DNA of 64,000 nucleotides, from assembly GCA_029561455.1 (NCBI GenBank), contig JAKQIY010000068.1, forward strand, positions 124,001-188,000, read 5' to 3'. Positions 55,510 to 64,000 of the stretch are shown piece after piece (the stretch's first letter is position 1; every line of letters begins with the position of its first letter). A program made the translations under genes and the position numbers. Under the pieces are notes generated by a model. That model made no database searches, had not been told where the DNA came from, and saw nothing but the letters and a program-made list of their open reading frames with translations. Origin of the DNA: a bacterium (lineage in GTDB: Bacteria > Zhuqueibacterota > Zhuqueibacteria > Residuimicrobiales > Krinioviventaceae).

Positions 55510-58500
55510 ATGAGTAGAATTTACGTTGTTTTAGTGATCCTTTTTGTCACGGTGGCTTGTCTTTCCCAACCCTCAAAAAATTCTGAAAATGAAAGACCCG
55601 TTGCCTATGCCGGGCAGGATATCATTACTTTTTCAGGTCAAAAGACAACTTTTTATGGAAGCGGCTCTAGTCCGGAAAATGATATAACGTTTTATGAGTG
55701 GGATTTCGATGGCGACAGGCATGTGGATTATCGCTCGACTATTTACGGCCCAGTTGAGTATAGCTACCCGTTTCCTGGGTCATTCCAGGCGATATTAACC
55801 GTCCACGATATATCCGGCAACCATGCCACTGATGCTGTTCATGTGCAAGTGCGCAGTGGCGCCGGTCCCCAGGAGTATGCAACCTTGCCGGACAAGATTC
55901 CTGCAAAACCCACGCAAATCGCCGCCGCTGATGAAACTGTCGACAAATATGTCATTCTGCTAAACGGCTCCTCTGAAGCGCGCTTTTGGAATGATATGAC
56001 TTTTATGTATTATGACATGCTACAAAATTTTTATAATTTTAAACCTGCTTCAATATTTGTTTTTAATTATGATGGTTTAAATCCCTCCGGTTCTAATCCG
56101 GATAATTTAATTGATTATCCGGCTACAAAGATCGATCTTGACGCTGTGTTTACAGATCTTGAACAAATTTGCGACACCAATGACCAGGTGTTTATATTCA
56201 CTACCAGTCATGGATATGGGTATGACGGACCAGAATCAGTTTATTATGGCTATTTATCAGCTCGGGCTTCGGTCGATCATAATGACAACGATAAGGATTA
56301 TCTTGAAAATGATTTTAAACTCCGCAGTCTGTTTACCGGCGGCGATTACCGCCGTAATCATGGCATGGATAATTGGGCATGCCGTAAAGAATACTACACA
56401 TCCAAAAATTCTTTTAATTATTATCGTAATAAATATGTCAGCCATTTTACCAATATCTATTTTGAGAACCAGGGCACAGTCAGTGATAATGATGTTTTTA
56501 TCGAACGGTTTGTCGACTACTTGAAAGGGGACACAAATAAAGACGGCTATATCAGTTCAATGAGTGGAGCCGAATATGATTATGACGGGGATGGAAATCC
56601 TCCGTATAATCCCGCAACTGGTGTTTATGATGAAGATGACTGGGGGACAATCGATGAATTAATAGATAATTATAATTATGCCGGAACCAGTGTACCGGGC
56701 AATAATTATATGCTGTTTGATGCCGGCCTCGACAATCATCTGGATATTGATATAAATTATAACATCAATTACCTGGAAGCTGACGGAACGGATACGGATA
56801 ACCAGGGCTTATATGATGGTTTGGATGTCAATGATGACGGTGATATGAATGATTGGGTTAGTATCGATGAAGCTGTTATGATGTACGATGGCCTATTATT
56901 TGATGACCAACTGGCCGAAATGGCCGCCAGGCTGCCGGTACAAGCAATGACCTTTACGTTTATGAACTGCTTTAGCGGCGGTTTTATCAACGATCTGTCA
57001 AGCACAAACCGGGTTATTATGACCCCAACTACTGAAGAATTATCGTCCTGGGATAATGATTTTATCCGCAATGTAATCTGGGCGCTTAAAAAATCGGATA
57101 ATTATAATATTCCAGTCGATGCTGATGATGACAATAATGGTTTTATTTCATTTCGGGAGGCTTTTAATTTTTCTGCAGTTCATGACCCGCATCATAATGA
57201 AACACCAATGTATGATGATAATGGCGATCACATCGGACACTCCTATCCGGTACCGTCTGGCGGAGACGGGTATTTTGGTAACAGTGTATACCTTTATCAG
57301 TTTCCAAAACCGGTTGCCAATTTTCAGGCATCACCGGTTAGCGGTATATTCCCATTGCTGGTTCATTTTACCGACCGTTCAACCGGTTTTATTGATAAGT
57401 GGGAATGGGATTTTGGCGATAATGCCTCAGGTTCAGAGCAGAATCCTGATCATACTTTTAATTATCCCGGTACATATACAGTCTCTCTAACCGTTTCAGG
57501 GCTTGGCGGCAGTCACCGGGTGGTAAAAAATTCCCTCATCACCATCGGCTATCCACCGCCGGTTGCGGATTTTTCTGCTTTTCCGGTTTCAGGAATAATG
57601 CCGTTAACCGTACAATTTTCATCGTTATCGACTGGTTTTATCCAAACCTGGCTATGGAGTTTCGGAGATGGTGTCTTTAGTAATCAACAAAATCCACTCT
57701 ATACCTATAACAATCCCGGCAACTATTCCGTTAATCTCAGTGTTGTCGGTCCGGGGGGCAGCGATCAATTAAACAAGGAATCGTATATTTCTGTTTTGTA
57801 TCCTCCACCAGCCGCTGAATTTACTGCCGAACCGACATCCGGCGTCATACCATTAACTGTGCAATTCACCAATTTTTCAACCGGTCAAATATCTTCGTAT
57901 TTGTGGAAATTCGGTGACGGGGATTCCAGTGTAACCCCAAATCCCACGCATACCTATACAATTGCCGGTTCATATTCCGTCAGTTTATATATAAGTGGGC
58001 CGGGAGGCAATGATAGTATCACAAAGGAATCTTTAATTACAGTTATGCCACTAGCTCCCCATGCAGATTTTACTGCGGCACCGGTAAGCGGCCCCAGGCC
58101 CTTGATTGTACAATTCACCAGCCTGGCTTCCGGTTTCATTGATTTGTGGCTATGGAAATTCGGTGACGGCGATTCCTGCGCAACACAAAATCCTGTTCAT
58201 ACATATACCAGCGCCGGCAGTTATTCAGTTAGCTTGACTGTAAACGGGCCGGGGGGGAGCCATCAGTTGACAAAACCCGATTTCATAAGTGTCACATTAC
58301 CTTTGCCACTAGTCGATTTTAGCGCCGCTCCATTATCCGGCCCCTTTCCGTTAACTGTACGTTTTACCAATTTATCCAGCGGCGATATTCACACCTGGTC
58401 ATGGCGATTCGGGGATGGCGATTCCAGTTCGCTTCAAAATCCTGAACATACATATCTTGATTCCGGCAAGTATACAGTCAGTTTGCAGGCAACAGGACCG

Positions 58501-59436
58501 GGAGGGAGTCAAGAGTTGGTTAAAGAATACTATATTCAAGTTACCGTGCAACCGCCTGTTGCTGAATTTACTGCAACTCCGGTTTCAGGATATTGTCCGC
58601 TAACTGTTAAATTTGAAAATATGTCAAGCGGTGAAATAACCACATGTTTGTGGAAATTTGGCGACGGTGATTCCAGTACTCTGATGAATACCGAACATAC
58701 CTACAGGTCATGTGGAAAATTTTCCGTCAGCTTTATGGTTTCAGGGTCCGGTGGAATTGATATTAAAGAAAAAACCGATTATATTCATGTTAAACCTCCT
58801 AAATTTCCACAAATTTCTATTACCCCTCATGCCTTTGTCTATTATTTGAATGAAGAGGATTTACCCATTAAAGACAGTCTGATCATTTCCAACCTGGGTG
58901 ATACTACATTACAGGTTTCGGGCATAGAAGCAACTGTCGACTGGATCTCTATTCCAGAACCTGCAAACCTCGTACTTGCACCCGGGCTAGCCAGGGCGCA
59001 AGTATTTATTTTAAACAATAGTAATGAATTTACTAATGACATTTATAACAGCAACATTTTAATCCACAGCAATGATCCTGATTCGGCGATTTCGATAATT
59101 CCGGTGGTGTTGCATTTAGCGACATCAATTTCGGCTGTCAATATCTCCGGGGTACCGGATAATTATGAATTATCCCAAAACTATCCCAATCCCTTTAATT
59201 CTTCAACGAGTTTATTAGTGGGAATGCCTCATAGCGGACATGCTGCCATATCGATCTTTACTATGCAAGGTAAACTCATTAAAACAGTGCTCAATACCCG
59301 GTTAAACTCCGGGTATCATAGTATAGCCTGGAATGGTACAGATAAACAGAACCTGGCCGCGCCATCAGGAATTTATGTTTTACATTTTCAGTCCGGTAAT
59401 TTTAGTAAAAATATTAAAATGATCTTGCTCAAATAA
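55510..59436 (+). CDS. Giant secreted C13-like cysteine peptidase with PKD repeats and type IX sorting domain
   Basis: 1308 residues from ATG 55510, with GGGG upstream at 55500; ATG 55498 is an alternative without a ribosome site. Signal peptide (about 5-20, VTVACLSQ), one N-terminal PKD-like domain (about 30-115), a caspase-fold region of legumain (C13) type with candidate catalytic His234 (TTSHGYG) and Cys487 (MNCFSGGF), and Asp/Asn-rich calcium-type loops between them (DHNDNDKD, GDTNKDGY, DYDGDGN, DVNDDGD, DADDDNNG). Six tandem PKD domains of exactly 83 residues follow (599-1096), then an Ig-like domain and a type IX sorting domain from about 1218 (SQNYPNPFNSS). It would cross the outer membrane by T9SS and act at the surface, as a peptidase or adhesin. 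Confidence 0.9.
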   Translation: MSRIYVVLVILFVTVACLSQPSKNSENERPVAYAGQDIITFSGQKTTFYGSGSSPENDITFYEWDFDGDRHVDYRSTIYGPVEYSYPFPGSFQAILTVHDISGNHATDAVHVQVRSGAGPQEYATLPDKIPAKPTQIAAADETVDKYVILLNGSSEARFWNDMTFMYYDMLQNFYNFKPASIFVFNYDGLNPSGSNPDNLIDYPATKIDLDAVFTDLEQICDTNDQVFIFTTSHGYGYDGPESVYYGYLSARASVDHNDNDKDYLENDFKLRSLFTGGDYRRNHGMDNWACRKEYYTSKNSFNYYRNKYVSHFTNIYFENQGTVSDNDVFIERFVDYLKGDTNKDGYISSMSGAEYDYDGDGNPPYNPATGVYDEDDWGTIDELIDNYNYAGTSVPGNNYMLFDAGLDNHLDIDINYNINYLEADGTDTDNQGLYDGLDVNDDGDMNDWVSIDEAVMMYDGLLFDDQLAEMAARLPVQAMTFTFMNCFSGGFINDLSSTNRVIMTPTTEELSSWDNDFIRNVIWALKKSDNYNIPVDADDDNNGFISFREAFNFSAVHDPHHNETPMYDDNGDHIGHSYPVPSGGDGYFGNSVYLYQFPKPVANFQASPVSGIFPLLVHFTDRSTGFIDKWEWDFGDNASGSEQNPDHTFNYPGTYTVSLTVSGLGGSHRVVKNSLITIGYPPPVADFSAFPVSGIMPLTVQFSSLSTGFIQTWLWSFGDGVFSNQQNPLYTYNNPGNYSVNLSVVGPGGSDQLNKESYISVLYPPPAAEFTAEPTSGVIPLTVQFTNFSTGQISSYLWKFGDGDSSVTPNPTHTYTIAGSYSVSLYISGPGGNDSITKESLITVMPLAPHADFTAAPVSGPRPLIVQFTSLASGFIDLWLWKFGDGDSCATQNPVHTYTSAGSYSVSLTVNGPGGSHQLTKPDFISVTLPLPLVDFSAAPLSGPFPLTVRFTNLSSGDIHTWSWRFGDGDSSSLQNPEHTYLDSGKYTVSLQATGPGGSQELVKEYYIQVTVQPPVAEFTATPVSGYCPLTVKFENMSSGEITTCLWKFGDGDSSTLMNTEHTYRSCGKFSVSFMVSGSGGIDIKEKTDYIHVKPPKFPQISITPHAFVYYLNEEDLPIKDSLIISNLGDTTLQVSGIEATVDWISIPEPANLVLAPGLARAQVFILNNSNEFTNDIYNSNILIHSNDPDSAISIIPVVLHLATSISAVNISGVPDNYELSQNYPNPFNSSTSLLVGMPHSGHAAISIFTMQGKLIKTVLNTRLNSGYHSIAWNGTDKQNLAAPSGIYVLHFQSGNFSKNIKMILLK
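57304..58797 (+). repeat. Six tandem 249-base PKD-domain repeats
   Basis: Repeat units start at 57304, 57553, 57802, 58051, 58300 and 58549, each exactly 249 bases (83 codons) with no insertions or deletions. Each encodes a PKD fold with SG...PL.V.F....SG, W.FGD, NP.HTY, G.Y.VSL and GPGGS motifs. DNA identity between units is moderate, so they are diverged protein repeats rather than recent copies. Confidence 0.9.
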
Positions 59437-60105
59437 GAGGATAAAAAGGTTCTATATTGTTTGTAAGGGTAATTCTCCTGCTATTTTAAGAACAAGGATT
59501 CAGTCATATTAGTTTTTAAGACCTGGTTAATGTAACTTTTTGTTGAGCAACAATAATTACATTAAACTTGTGTTTATAGAAAATATTGCCTGCCATTCAA
59601 ATAACAACCTTTTAAACTAAAAAATTAGTAAATAAAACTGCTATCAATAAGACCTATAATAACAATCATTTGAATGCTTTTCTCCGCGTTCTCGGCGTCC
59701 TCTGCGGTAAAATATAAGAATGAAACCGCAGTGAACCCAGAGGACGCAGAGGGAAAAAAGAGTAAAGACTTTCCAAGTCTTTTATATTTAAACGATTATG
59801 GAAGCAAATAGAGTTCTTTTTTGCCTTTTAAATTTTAAACAATAGTTTATTATGCAAAATTACCCACTGAAAACCATATAGAATAGAGCCGATAAAAATA
59901 GCCGAACTGAATGATTGTAAATCACAAAACTATTCCGTTATACCCATCCGGTATTATTTTCGTTTTGCAATTCGGGGCATACATTTATCGAGTATATCGT
60001 AATCGGTTCAATTTATAATTTGAAAATTTAAAAATTTATATTAAATTGTCATTCATTAATATAAATCGTTCAACCGTTTATCAGATAAAGAATCAGGAAA
60101 GTATC
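59437..60105. other. 669-base gene-free region before leuS
   Basis: No supported gene. The region is AT-rich except for a GC-rich palindromic element at 59677-59760, listed separately. The part nearest leuS (about 59950-60105) should hold the leuS promoter, possibly with a leader; I see no T-box features (no clear specifier hairpin or TGGNACC core). Confidence 0.55.
59677..59760. repeat. Imperfect palindromic intergenic element of the CTCTGCG/CGCAGAG type
   Basis: The left arm ends GGCGTCCTCTGCGGT (59694-59708) and the right arm begins ACCGCAG (59725-59731) and continues CAGAGGACGCAGAGG (59738-59752). CTGCGGT and ACCGCAG are perfect complements, and the outer parts (CTTTTCTCC... and ...GAGGGAAAAAAG) also mirror each other, with a small asymmetric insertion in the right arm. 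Such elements recur between genes in many environmental bacterial genomes. It may be a nonautonomous element or a recombination product; no terminal target duplication is evident. Confidence 0.55.
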
Positions 60106-62565
60106 ATGGCCGGAATTTTGGATTTTGCAGAAAATGAGAAAAAGTGGCAAAAAAGGTGGGAAGAAACTCAACTCTATAAAGTGGACTTGTCCAATAACAA
60201 TAAAAAACTTTATTGCCTGGTAATGTTTTTATATCCCAGCGGCGATAAACTGCATATCGGGCACTGGTATAATTACGGGCCCACTGATACCTGGGCGCGT
60301 TTTAAACGGATGCAGGGTTACAATGTCTTTGAACCAATGGGTTATGATGCGTTCGGATTACCGGCAGAAAATTATGCTATAAAAACCGGCAAACATCCGG
60401 CGACCAGTACGGAAAACAATATCAATTTTATTCGCGGCCAACTCAAAGCCATGGGCGCTATGTACGACTGGGATAAAGAGATCAATACAAGTTCGCCGGA
60501 ATATTACAAATGGACGCAATGGCTGTTCCTGCAACTCTATAAAAACAAACTGGCCTATCGTAAAAAAGCTTCGGTCAACTGGTGCCCCAGTTGTCAAACT
60601 GTACTGGCGAATGAGCAGGTAGTAGAGGGCCATTGCGAACGTTGTGACAGTGAAGTGATCATGAAAGATCTTGAACAGTGGTTTTTCAAGATCACCGATT
60701 ATGCCGAACGGCTTTTAGAAGGCCACGACCGTATCGACTGGCCGGAAAAGACCATTACTATGCAAAAAAACTGGATCGGCAAAAGTGTCGGCGCCTTGAT
60801 CAAATTCCAAGTGGCCGATCTGCAGGAAACCATTGAAATATTTACTACCCGGCCGGATACGGTTTTTGGCGTTACCTATATGGTACTTGCCCCGGAGCAC
60901 CCGCTGGTTGACAAATTAACCTCCCCGGAGAACCGCCAGGCGATCAATGACTATATCCTGCAAACCCGCAAAGCCCGCGAGATTGAACGTTTGTCCACCG
61001 AGCGGGAAAAGACCGGCGTATTCACAGGCAGTTACTGTATAAATCCCCTGAATAACGAAAAAGTGCCGGTCTGGATAGCCGATTATGTATTATATACTTA
61101 CGGCACCGGCGCGGTGATGGCTGTGCCGGCGCATGATGAACGTGATTTTCAATTTGCCCACAAGTATAATCTGCCAATTCGAGAAGTGATAAGCAAAACC
61201 GGCAAACCATCTAATGTAGAACTTGAAGCAGCTTATGTAACTCCTGGTATTATGGTCAATTCCGGGCAATTCAACGGCACGGAATCGGTCGCCGGCAAGC
61301 AGGCAATAATCGATTGGCTTGTACAGCATAATATGGGTAATGCCAAAATTACTTACAAGCTGCGGGATTGGCTGATTTCACGACAGAGATACTGGGGCGC
61401 GCCAATACCGATCATTTATTGTCCCACTTGTGGTGAAGTGCCGGTTCCGGAAAAGGACTTGCCAGTGCAACTCCCTGAAAAAGTTGATTTTACAGGGCGC
61501 GGTAAATCACCGCTGGTAACCAATCCGGACTTTGTTAATACCAAATGTCCCAAATGCGGCAAGCCGGCAACCCGTGAAGTAGATACTATGGACACTTTTG
61601 TATGTTCATCCTGGTATTTTTTACGCTATCCCAATCCACATTTGCAGGATAAAGCTTTTAATTCACAGCTTGCCAATGCCTGGCTGCCGGTCGATCAGTA
61701 TGTCGGCGGGGCGGAACACGCGGTCATGCACCTGTTATATGCGCGATTTTTCACCAAAGCGCTGTATGATTTCGGTTTGATCAATTTCGATGAGCCGTTT
61801 CAACGCCTGGTGCACCAGGGAACGATCACCAGTAACGGCGCCAAAATGTCCAAGTCGCGCGGTAACGTAGTCAATCCCGATAAATTTGTCAACGAATATG
61901 GCGCCGATACTTTCCGTATGTATATGATGTTCATGGGCGCTTATGAAGATGGCGGCGACTGGAGCGATGAAGGGATCGTCGGTATTCACCGGTTTGTAAA
62001 AAGGGTTATTCGTCTCTTTGAGCAAACCCTTGAAAATAAACCACTTGTAGATGGTTATGACGATGCCGTCATGCCGGTAATCCGGCAAATGCATTATGCC
62101 GTTAAATATGCCACGCAGGATCTGGAACGATTCCATTTTAATACCGCAATCAGCCGGATTATGGAATTTGTTAACCAGATCTATTTGTATATCCAGGACA
62201 CACCACCGGAAAAACAATCTAAATCCTTGTTAAATCAAGTATTATATACACTAGTTCGGTTAATGGCGCCGTTTACGCCGCATATTGCCGAAGAGTTGTG
62301 GGAACAACTTGGCAAGCCATACAGTATTTTTAACGCTGCCTGGCCGGATTATGATGAAAACATGTTGACGCTGGATACAATTAACCTGGGAGTGCAAATA
62401 AACGGTAAAATCCGCGCCCAGATAACCGCGCCTGCCAATGCAAATGATGAAGAAATGATCAAGATAGCGCTCAATGATGAAAAAGCGCGGCCGCACCTGG
62501 AAAATAAAACCATCGTTAAACAATTTATTATTCAAAAGAAACTGGTAGTATTTGTCGTTAAATAA
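60106..62565 (+). CDS. leuS: Leucyl-tRNA synthetase
   Basis: 819 residues from ATG 60106, with AGGA at 60095-60098; the frame is open to 60046, but homology begins at the ATG. A class I synthetase charging tRNA-Leu: HIGH motif in KLHIGHWYNYG, zinc-like pairs CPSC and CERC, the editing domain with FTTRPDTVFGVTYMV and AVPAHDERDFQFA, CPTC/CPKCG pairs, the leucine-specific WLPVDQYVGGAEHAVMHLLYARF, the KMSKS motif intact in GAKMSKSRGNVVNP, and the C-terminal anticodon-binding domain. It stands alone and is followed by a strong terminator. Confidence 0.97.
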   Translation: MAGILDFAENEKKWQKRWEETQLYKVDLSNNNKKLYCLVMFLYPSGDKLHIGHWYNYGPTDTWARFKRMQGYNVFEPMGYDAFGLPAENYAIKTGKHPATSTENNINFIRGQLKAMGAMYDWDKEINTSSPEYYKWTQWLFLQLYKNKLAYRKKASVNWCPSCQTVLANEQVVEGHCERCDSEVIMKDLEQWFFKITDYAERLLEGHDRIDWPEKTITMQKNWIGKSVGALIKFQVADLQETIEIFTTRPDTVFGVTYMVLAPEHPLVDKLTSPENRQAINDYILQTRKAREIERLSTEREKTGVFTGSYCINPLNNEKVPVWIADYVLYTYGTGAVMAVPAHDERDFQFAHKYNLPIREVISKTGKPSNVELEAAYVTPGIMVNSGQFNGTESVAGKQAIIDWLVQHNMGNAKITYKLRDWLISRQRYWGAPIPIIYCPTCGEVPVPEKDLPVQLPEKVDFTGRGKSPLVTNPDFVNTKCPKCGKPATREVDTMDTFVCSSWYFLRYPNPHLQDKAFNSQLANAWLPVDQYVGGAEHAVMHLLYARFFTKALYDFGLINFDEPFQRLVHQGTITSNGAKMSKSRGNVVNPDKFVNEYGADTFRMYMMFMGAYEDGGDWSDEGIVGIHRFVKRVIRLFEQTLENKPLVDGYDDAVMPVIRQMHYAVKYATQDLERFHFNTAISRIMEFVNQIYLYIQDTPPEKQSKSLLNQVLYTLVRLMAPFTPHIAEELWEQLGKPYSIFNAAWPDYDENMLTLDTINLGVQINGKIRAQITAPANANDEEMIKIALNDEKARPHLENKTIVKQFIIQKKLVVFVVK

Positions 62566-62585
62566 TTAAAATAAACTATATGAAC

Positions 62586-62627
62586 AAAAAGCGGAATAAT
62601 TGGACTAAAAATTATTTCGCTTTTTTG
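62586..62627. terminator. Terminator after leuS, likely bidirectional
   Basis: A 16-bp stem (62586-62601 with 62610-62625, one G-T pair) encloses an 8-base loop, with A residues before and six T after. It ends leuS and could also stop the convergent TPR gene, whose stop lies 212 bases away. Confidence 0.85.
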
Positions 62628-62839
62628 TTTTTAGCAGGTAATCAAAATAAAAAAAAAGGGGTAAGAAATGTTGTCAAGTTTTGCTCAAAAGGATGATACA
62701 GACAGGCTATGAACCGGAGGAGGATTGATATTTGCAAGTTAACATAACTAATATTATGCACAAATATTCAGGATTTGGATTTTCGGCAGGTAGCTGCCTG
62801 GTTTGATAATTTACATATTATTAACAAGTTAGCTTTTTG

Positions 62840-64000
62840 TTATCCCGTTATCTCCTGCATGGCTTCACGGGCTTTGTTTTTTAACGGCGATTTGAATTTT
62901 GACCAGATAATCTCTTCAAAATTTTCCAACGCCTTGTCGTTTTGTCCCAGCTTTTTCAAGGTTATCCCCAGGTGATAACGCGCCGTCAAATTATTGGGAT
63001 TCAATTTTACGGCATCTTCAAGAAAATTCAATCCTTCGTTCCATTTATCCTGATAAATAAAACTTTTGCCGATCAGGGTTAAAATAATACTGTCCTGTTT
63101 ACCCAGTTCCACAGCATGACGCGCCGCATCGCCGGCTTCGGCATAGCGTTCCAGGTGGTCGTAAATAATTGCCGCCTGTTTATAGAATATAGCATTGTTT
63201 TCGGTCTCGTACGAAAGCGCTCTGGTAATCGATTCGACGGCATTTTCCAGGCTGCCGTTGCGGGCCTGACTCGACGCCAGCGACGCCCAAACATCCGCAT
63301 CGTTTTTATTGTATTTCAGGTATTCCTGGTATGCATCAATCGCTTTATCATAATTGCCGTCGATGAAGTACTGATAACCTTCGGCATACAACGTGTTAAC
63401 ATATTCAGGAATTTGTTCTTCGGTTGCTTCTTCAGGTTTAACCGGCTGCTGATCCGCTGCCGGTTTGATGTTCTCGGTAAAATCCAGACTTGCCAGTAGT
63501 TGTCGGGCCATCTTGCCAAAATTACCTTCCGGATCGAGTTTGACCACTACATTATAATAGCGCTCGGCATTCTCATAATCCTTTTTACCATGGTAAATTT
63601 TACCCATGCCCAGGTATGCCTTGATCTCTTTGGGCGAACGTTCGATAGCGCGATCAAAGCAGCGAATCGCTTCGTCAAATTTACGTAGTATACTGTATAA
63701 AGCTCCCAGGTTCACCCAGGCCTGCACATTGCTGTTATTCAGCAACAACCCGGTGCGCATGAATTCCTGGGCTTTTTCATACTGACGCATTTTGGTATAA
63801 ATACTGCCCAGCACAAAACAGGAACGGTAATAAACCGGACAAATACGCAGCGACTCCAGGCAGCAATTAATGCCTTCATCATTCTTTTGAGCGCCGATAA
63901 ATGCCAGTCCCAGGTTATAATGGTAATCCGGGTCGATCGGATTGATCTCGATAGCGTTGGCCCAGCATTGCAGCGCTTCGGTAAACTTTTTTTCGCGGAT
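62840..64000 (-). CDS. Tetratricopeptide-repeat protein, N-terminal part outside window
   Basis: The minus-strand frame stays open to base 64000, so this is the C-terminal ~386 residues of a longer protein. It contains eight to ten regular TPR units (for example CWANAIEINPIDPDYHYNLGL, AIRCFDRAIERSPKEIKAYL, AIDAYQEYLKYNKNDADVWA, GLNFLEDAVKLNPNNLTARY) with a Glu/Pro-rich spacer (QQPVKPEEATEEQIPEYV) between repeat blocks. A GTG at 63814 could be mistaken for a start, but the upstream frame encodes more TPR sequence. No catalytic domain is seen. Likely a scaffold protein; partners unknown. Confidence 0.88.
   Translation of the reverse strand: MREKKFTEALQCWANAIEINPIDPDYHYNLGLAFIGAQKNDEGINCCLESLRICPVYYRSCFVLGSIYTKMRQYEKAQEFMRTGLLLNNSNVQAWVNLGALYSILRKFDEAIRCFDRAIERSPKEIKAYLGMGKIYHGKKDYENAERYYNVVVKLDPEGNFGKMARQLLASLDFTENIKPAADQQPVKPEEATEEQIPEYVNTLYAEGYQYFIDGNYDKAIDAYQEYLKYNKNDADVWASLASSQARNGSLENAVESITRALSYETENNAIFYKQAAIIYDHLERYAEAGDAARHAVELGKQDSIILTLIGKSFIYQDKWNEGLNFLEDAVKLNPNNLTARYHLGITLKKLGQNDKALENFEEIIWSKFKSPLKNKAREAMQEITG

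Noticed and set aside
57304-58797. Regular 249-base repeats considered as a CRISPR-like or satellite array
   Set aside because: The repeats are in frame and encode PKD domains; units are diverged and there are no spacers.
60046-60105. Twenty-residue N-terminal extension of leuS from a TTG
   Set aside because: No ribosome site; AGGA and an ATG at 60106 agree with where homology to the family begins.
62690-62740. Strong GGAGGAGG ribosome-like site before a TTG in the leuS-TPR gap
   Set aside because: The frame stops after five codons; no gene follows on that strand.

Overview
The window reads as a chromosomal segment of an uncultivated-type Gram-negative bacterium of the FCB (Fibrobacterota-Chlorobiota-Bacteroidota) group, most like a KSB1/Calditrichota-type lineage. 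This rests on a secreted protein with a type IX secretion sorting domain (NYPNPFN motif), a TonB-dependent receptor with a carboxypeptidase-like N-terminal domain, many TPR and beta-propeller proteins, and signs of an anaerobic or redox-flexible life (multihaem cytochrome c, ferredoxins, an iron-only hydrogenase system regulator). The phylum assignment is inference. TTG and GTG starts are frequent, and short gene overlaps (ATGA, GTGA) are common.

Layout. 1-12390: shikimate pathway genes (end of aroK, aroB, aroQ), a family X DNA polymerase with PHP domain, a CPBP membrane protease, mltG, a UvrD/PcrA helicase, a 1235-residue TPR protein and nadC. 12391-19472: a ClpX-like AAA+ ATPase with its own terminator, a nitroreductase, uvrC, argG and argH. 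19725-39101: a long run of co-oriented genes that is the most unusual part. It holds five PQQ-type beta-propeller proteins, an anchored NHL-type protein, a tiny Cys-rich membrane protein, a Tat-exported polyferredoxin, a NapH/NosR-like membrane ferredoxin, a NuoE-NuoF fusion, a ferredoxin/GltD-like flavoprotein lacking its NAD(P)H domain, a glycosyltransferase and an ABC transporter pair. I read the core (23876-33804) as a route joining cytoplasmic NADH to periplasmic Fe-S and beta-propeller proteins; its substrate is unknown.

39305-45716: comM, the nfeD-slipin pair, a very short gene with an in-frame TGA followed by a hairpin that fits the bacterial SECIS pattern (candidate selenoprotein), an FmdB-type zinc ribbon, a small membrane protein and a pentahaem cytochrome. 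45716-48412 on the minus strand: a TM1266-type hydrogenase regulator followed by a TonB-dependent receptor. 48709-55083: an orphan M1-peptidase-like N-terminal domain, tdh and kbl (threonine to glycine), ispG, an SH3-parvulin protein, a GT2 glycosyltransferase and a COG2426 membrane protein. 55089-55163: tRNA-Pro(CGG) with a terminator. 55510-59436: a giant C13-like peptidase/PKD/T9SS protein. The end holds a 669-bp gene-free stretch with a palindromic repeat, leuS, and a minus-strand TPR gene running off the window.

The three things most worth following are the candidate selenoprotein at 43664-43819, the beta-propeller/ferredoxin/NuoEF locus, and the nested inverted repeat at 40851-41017.
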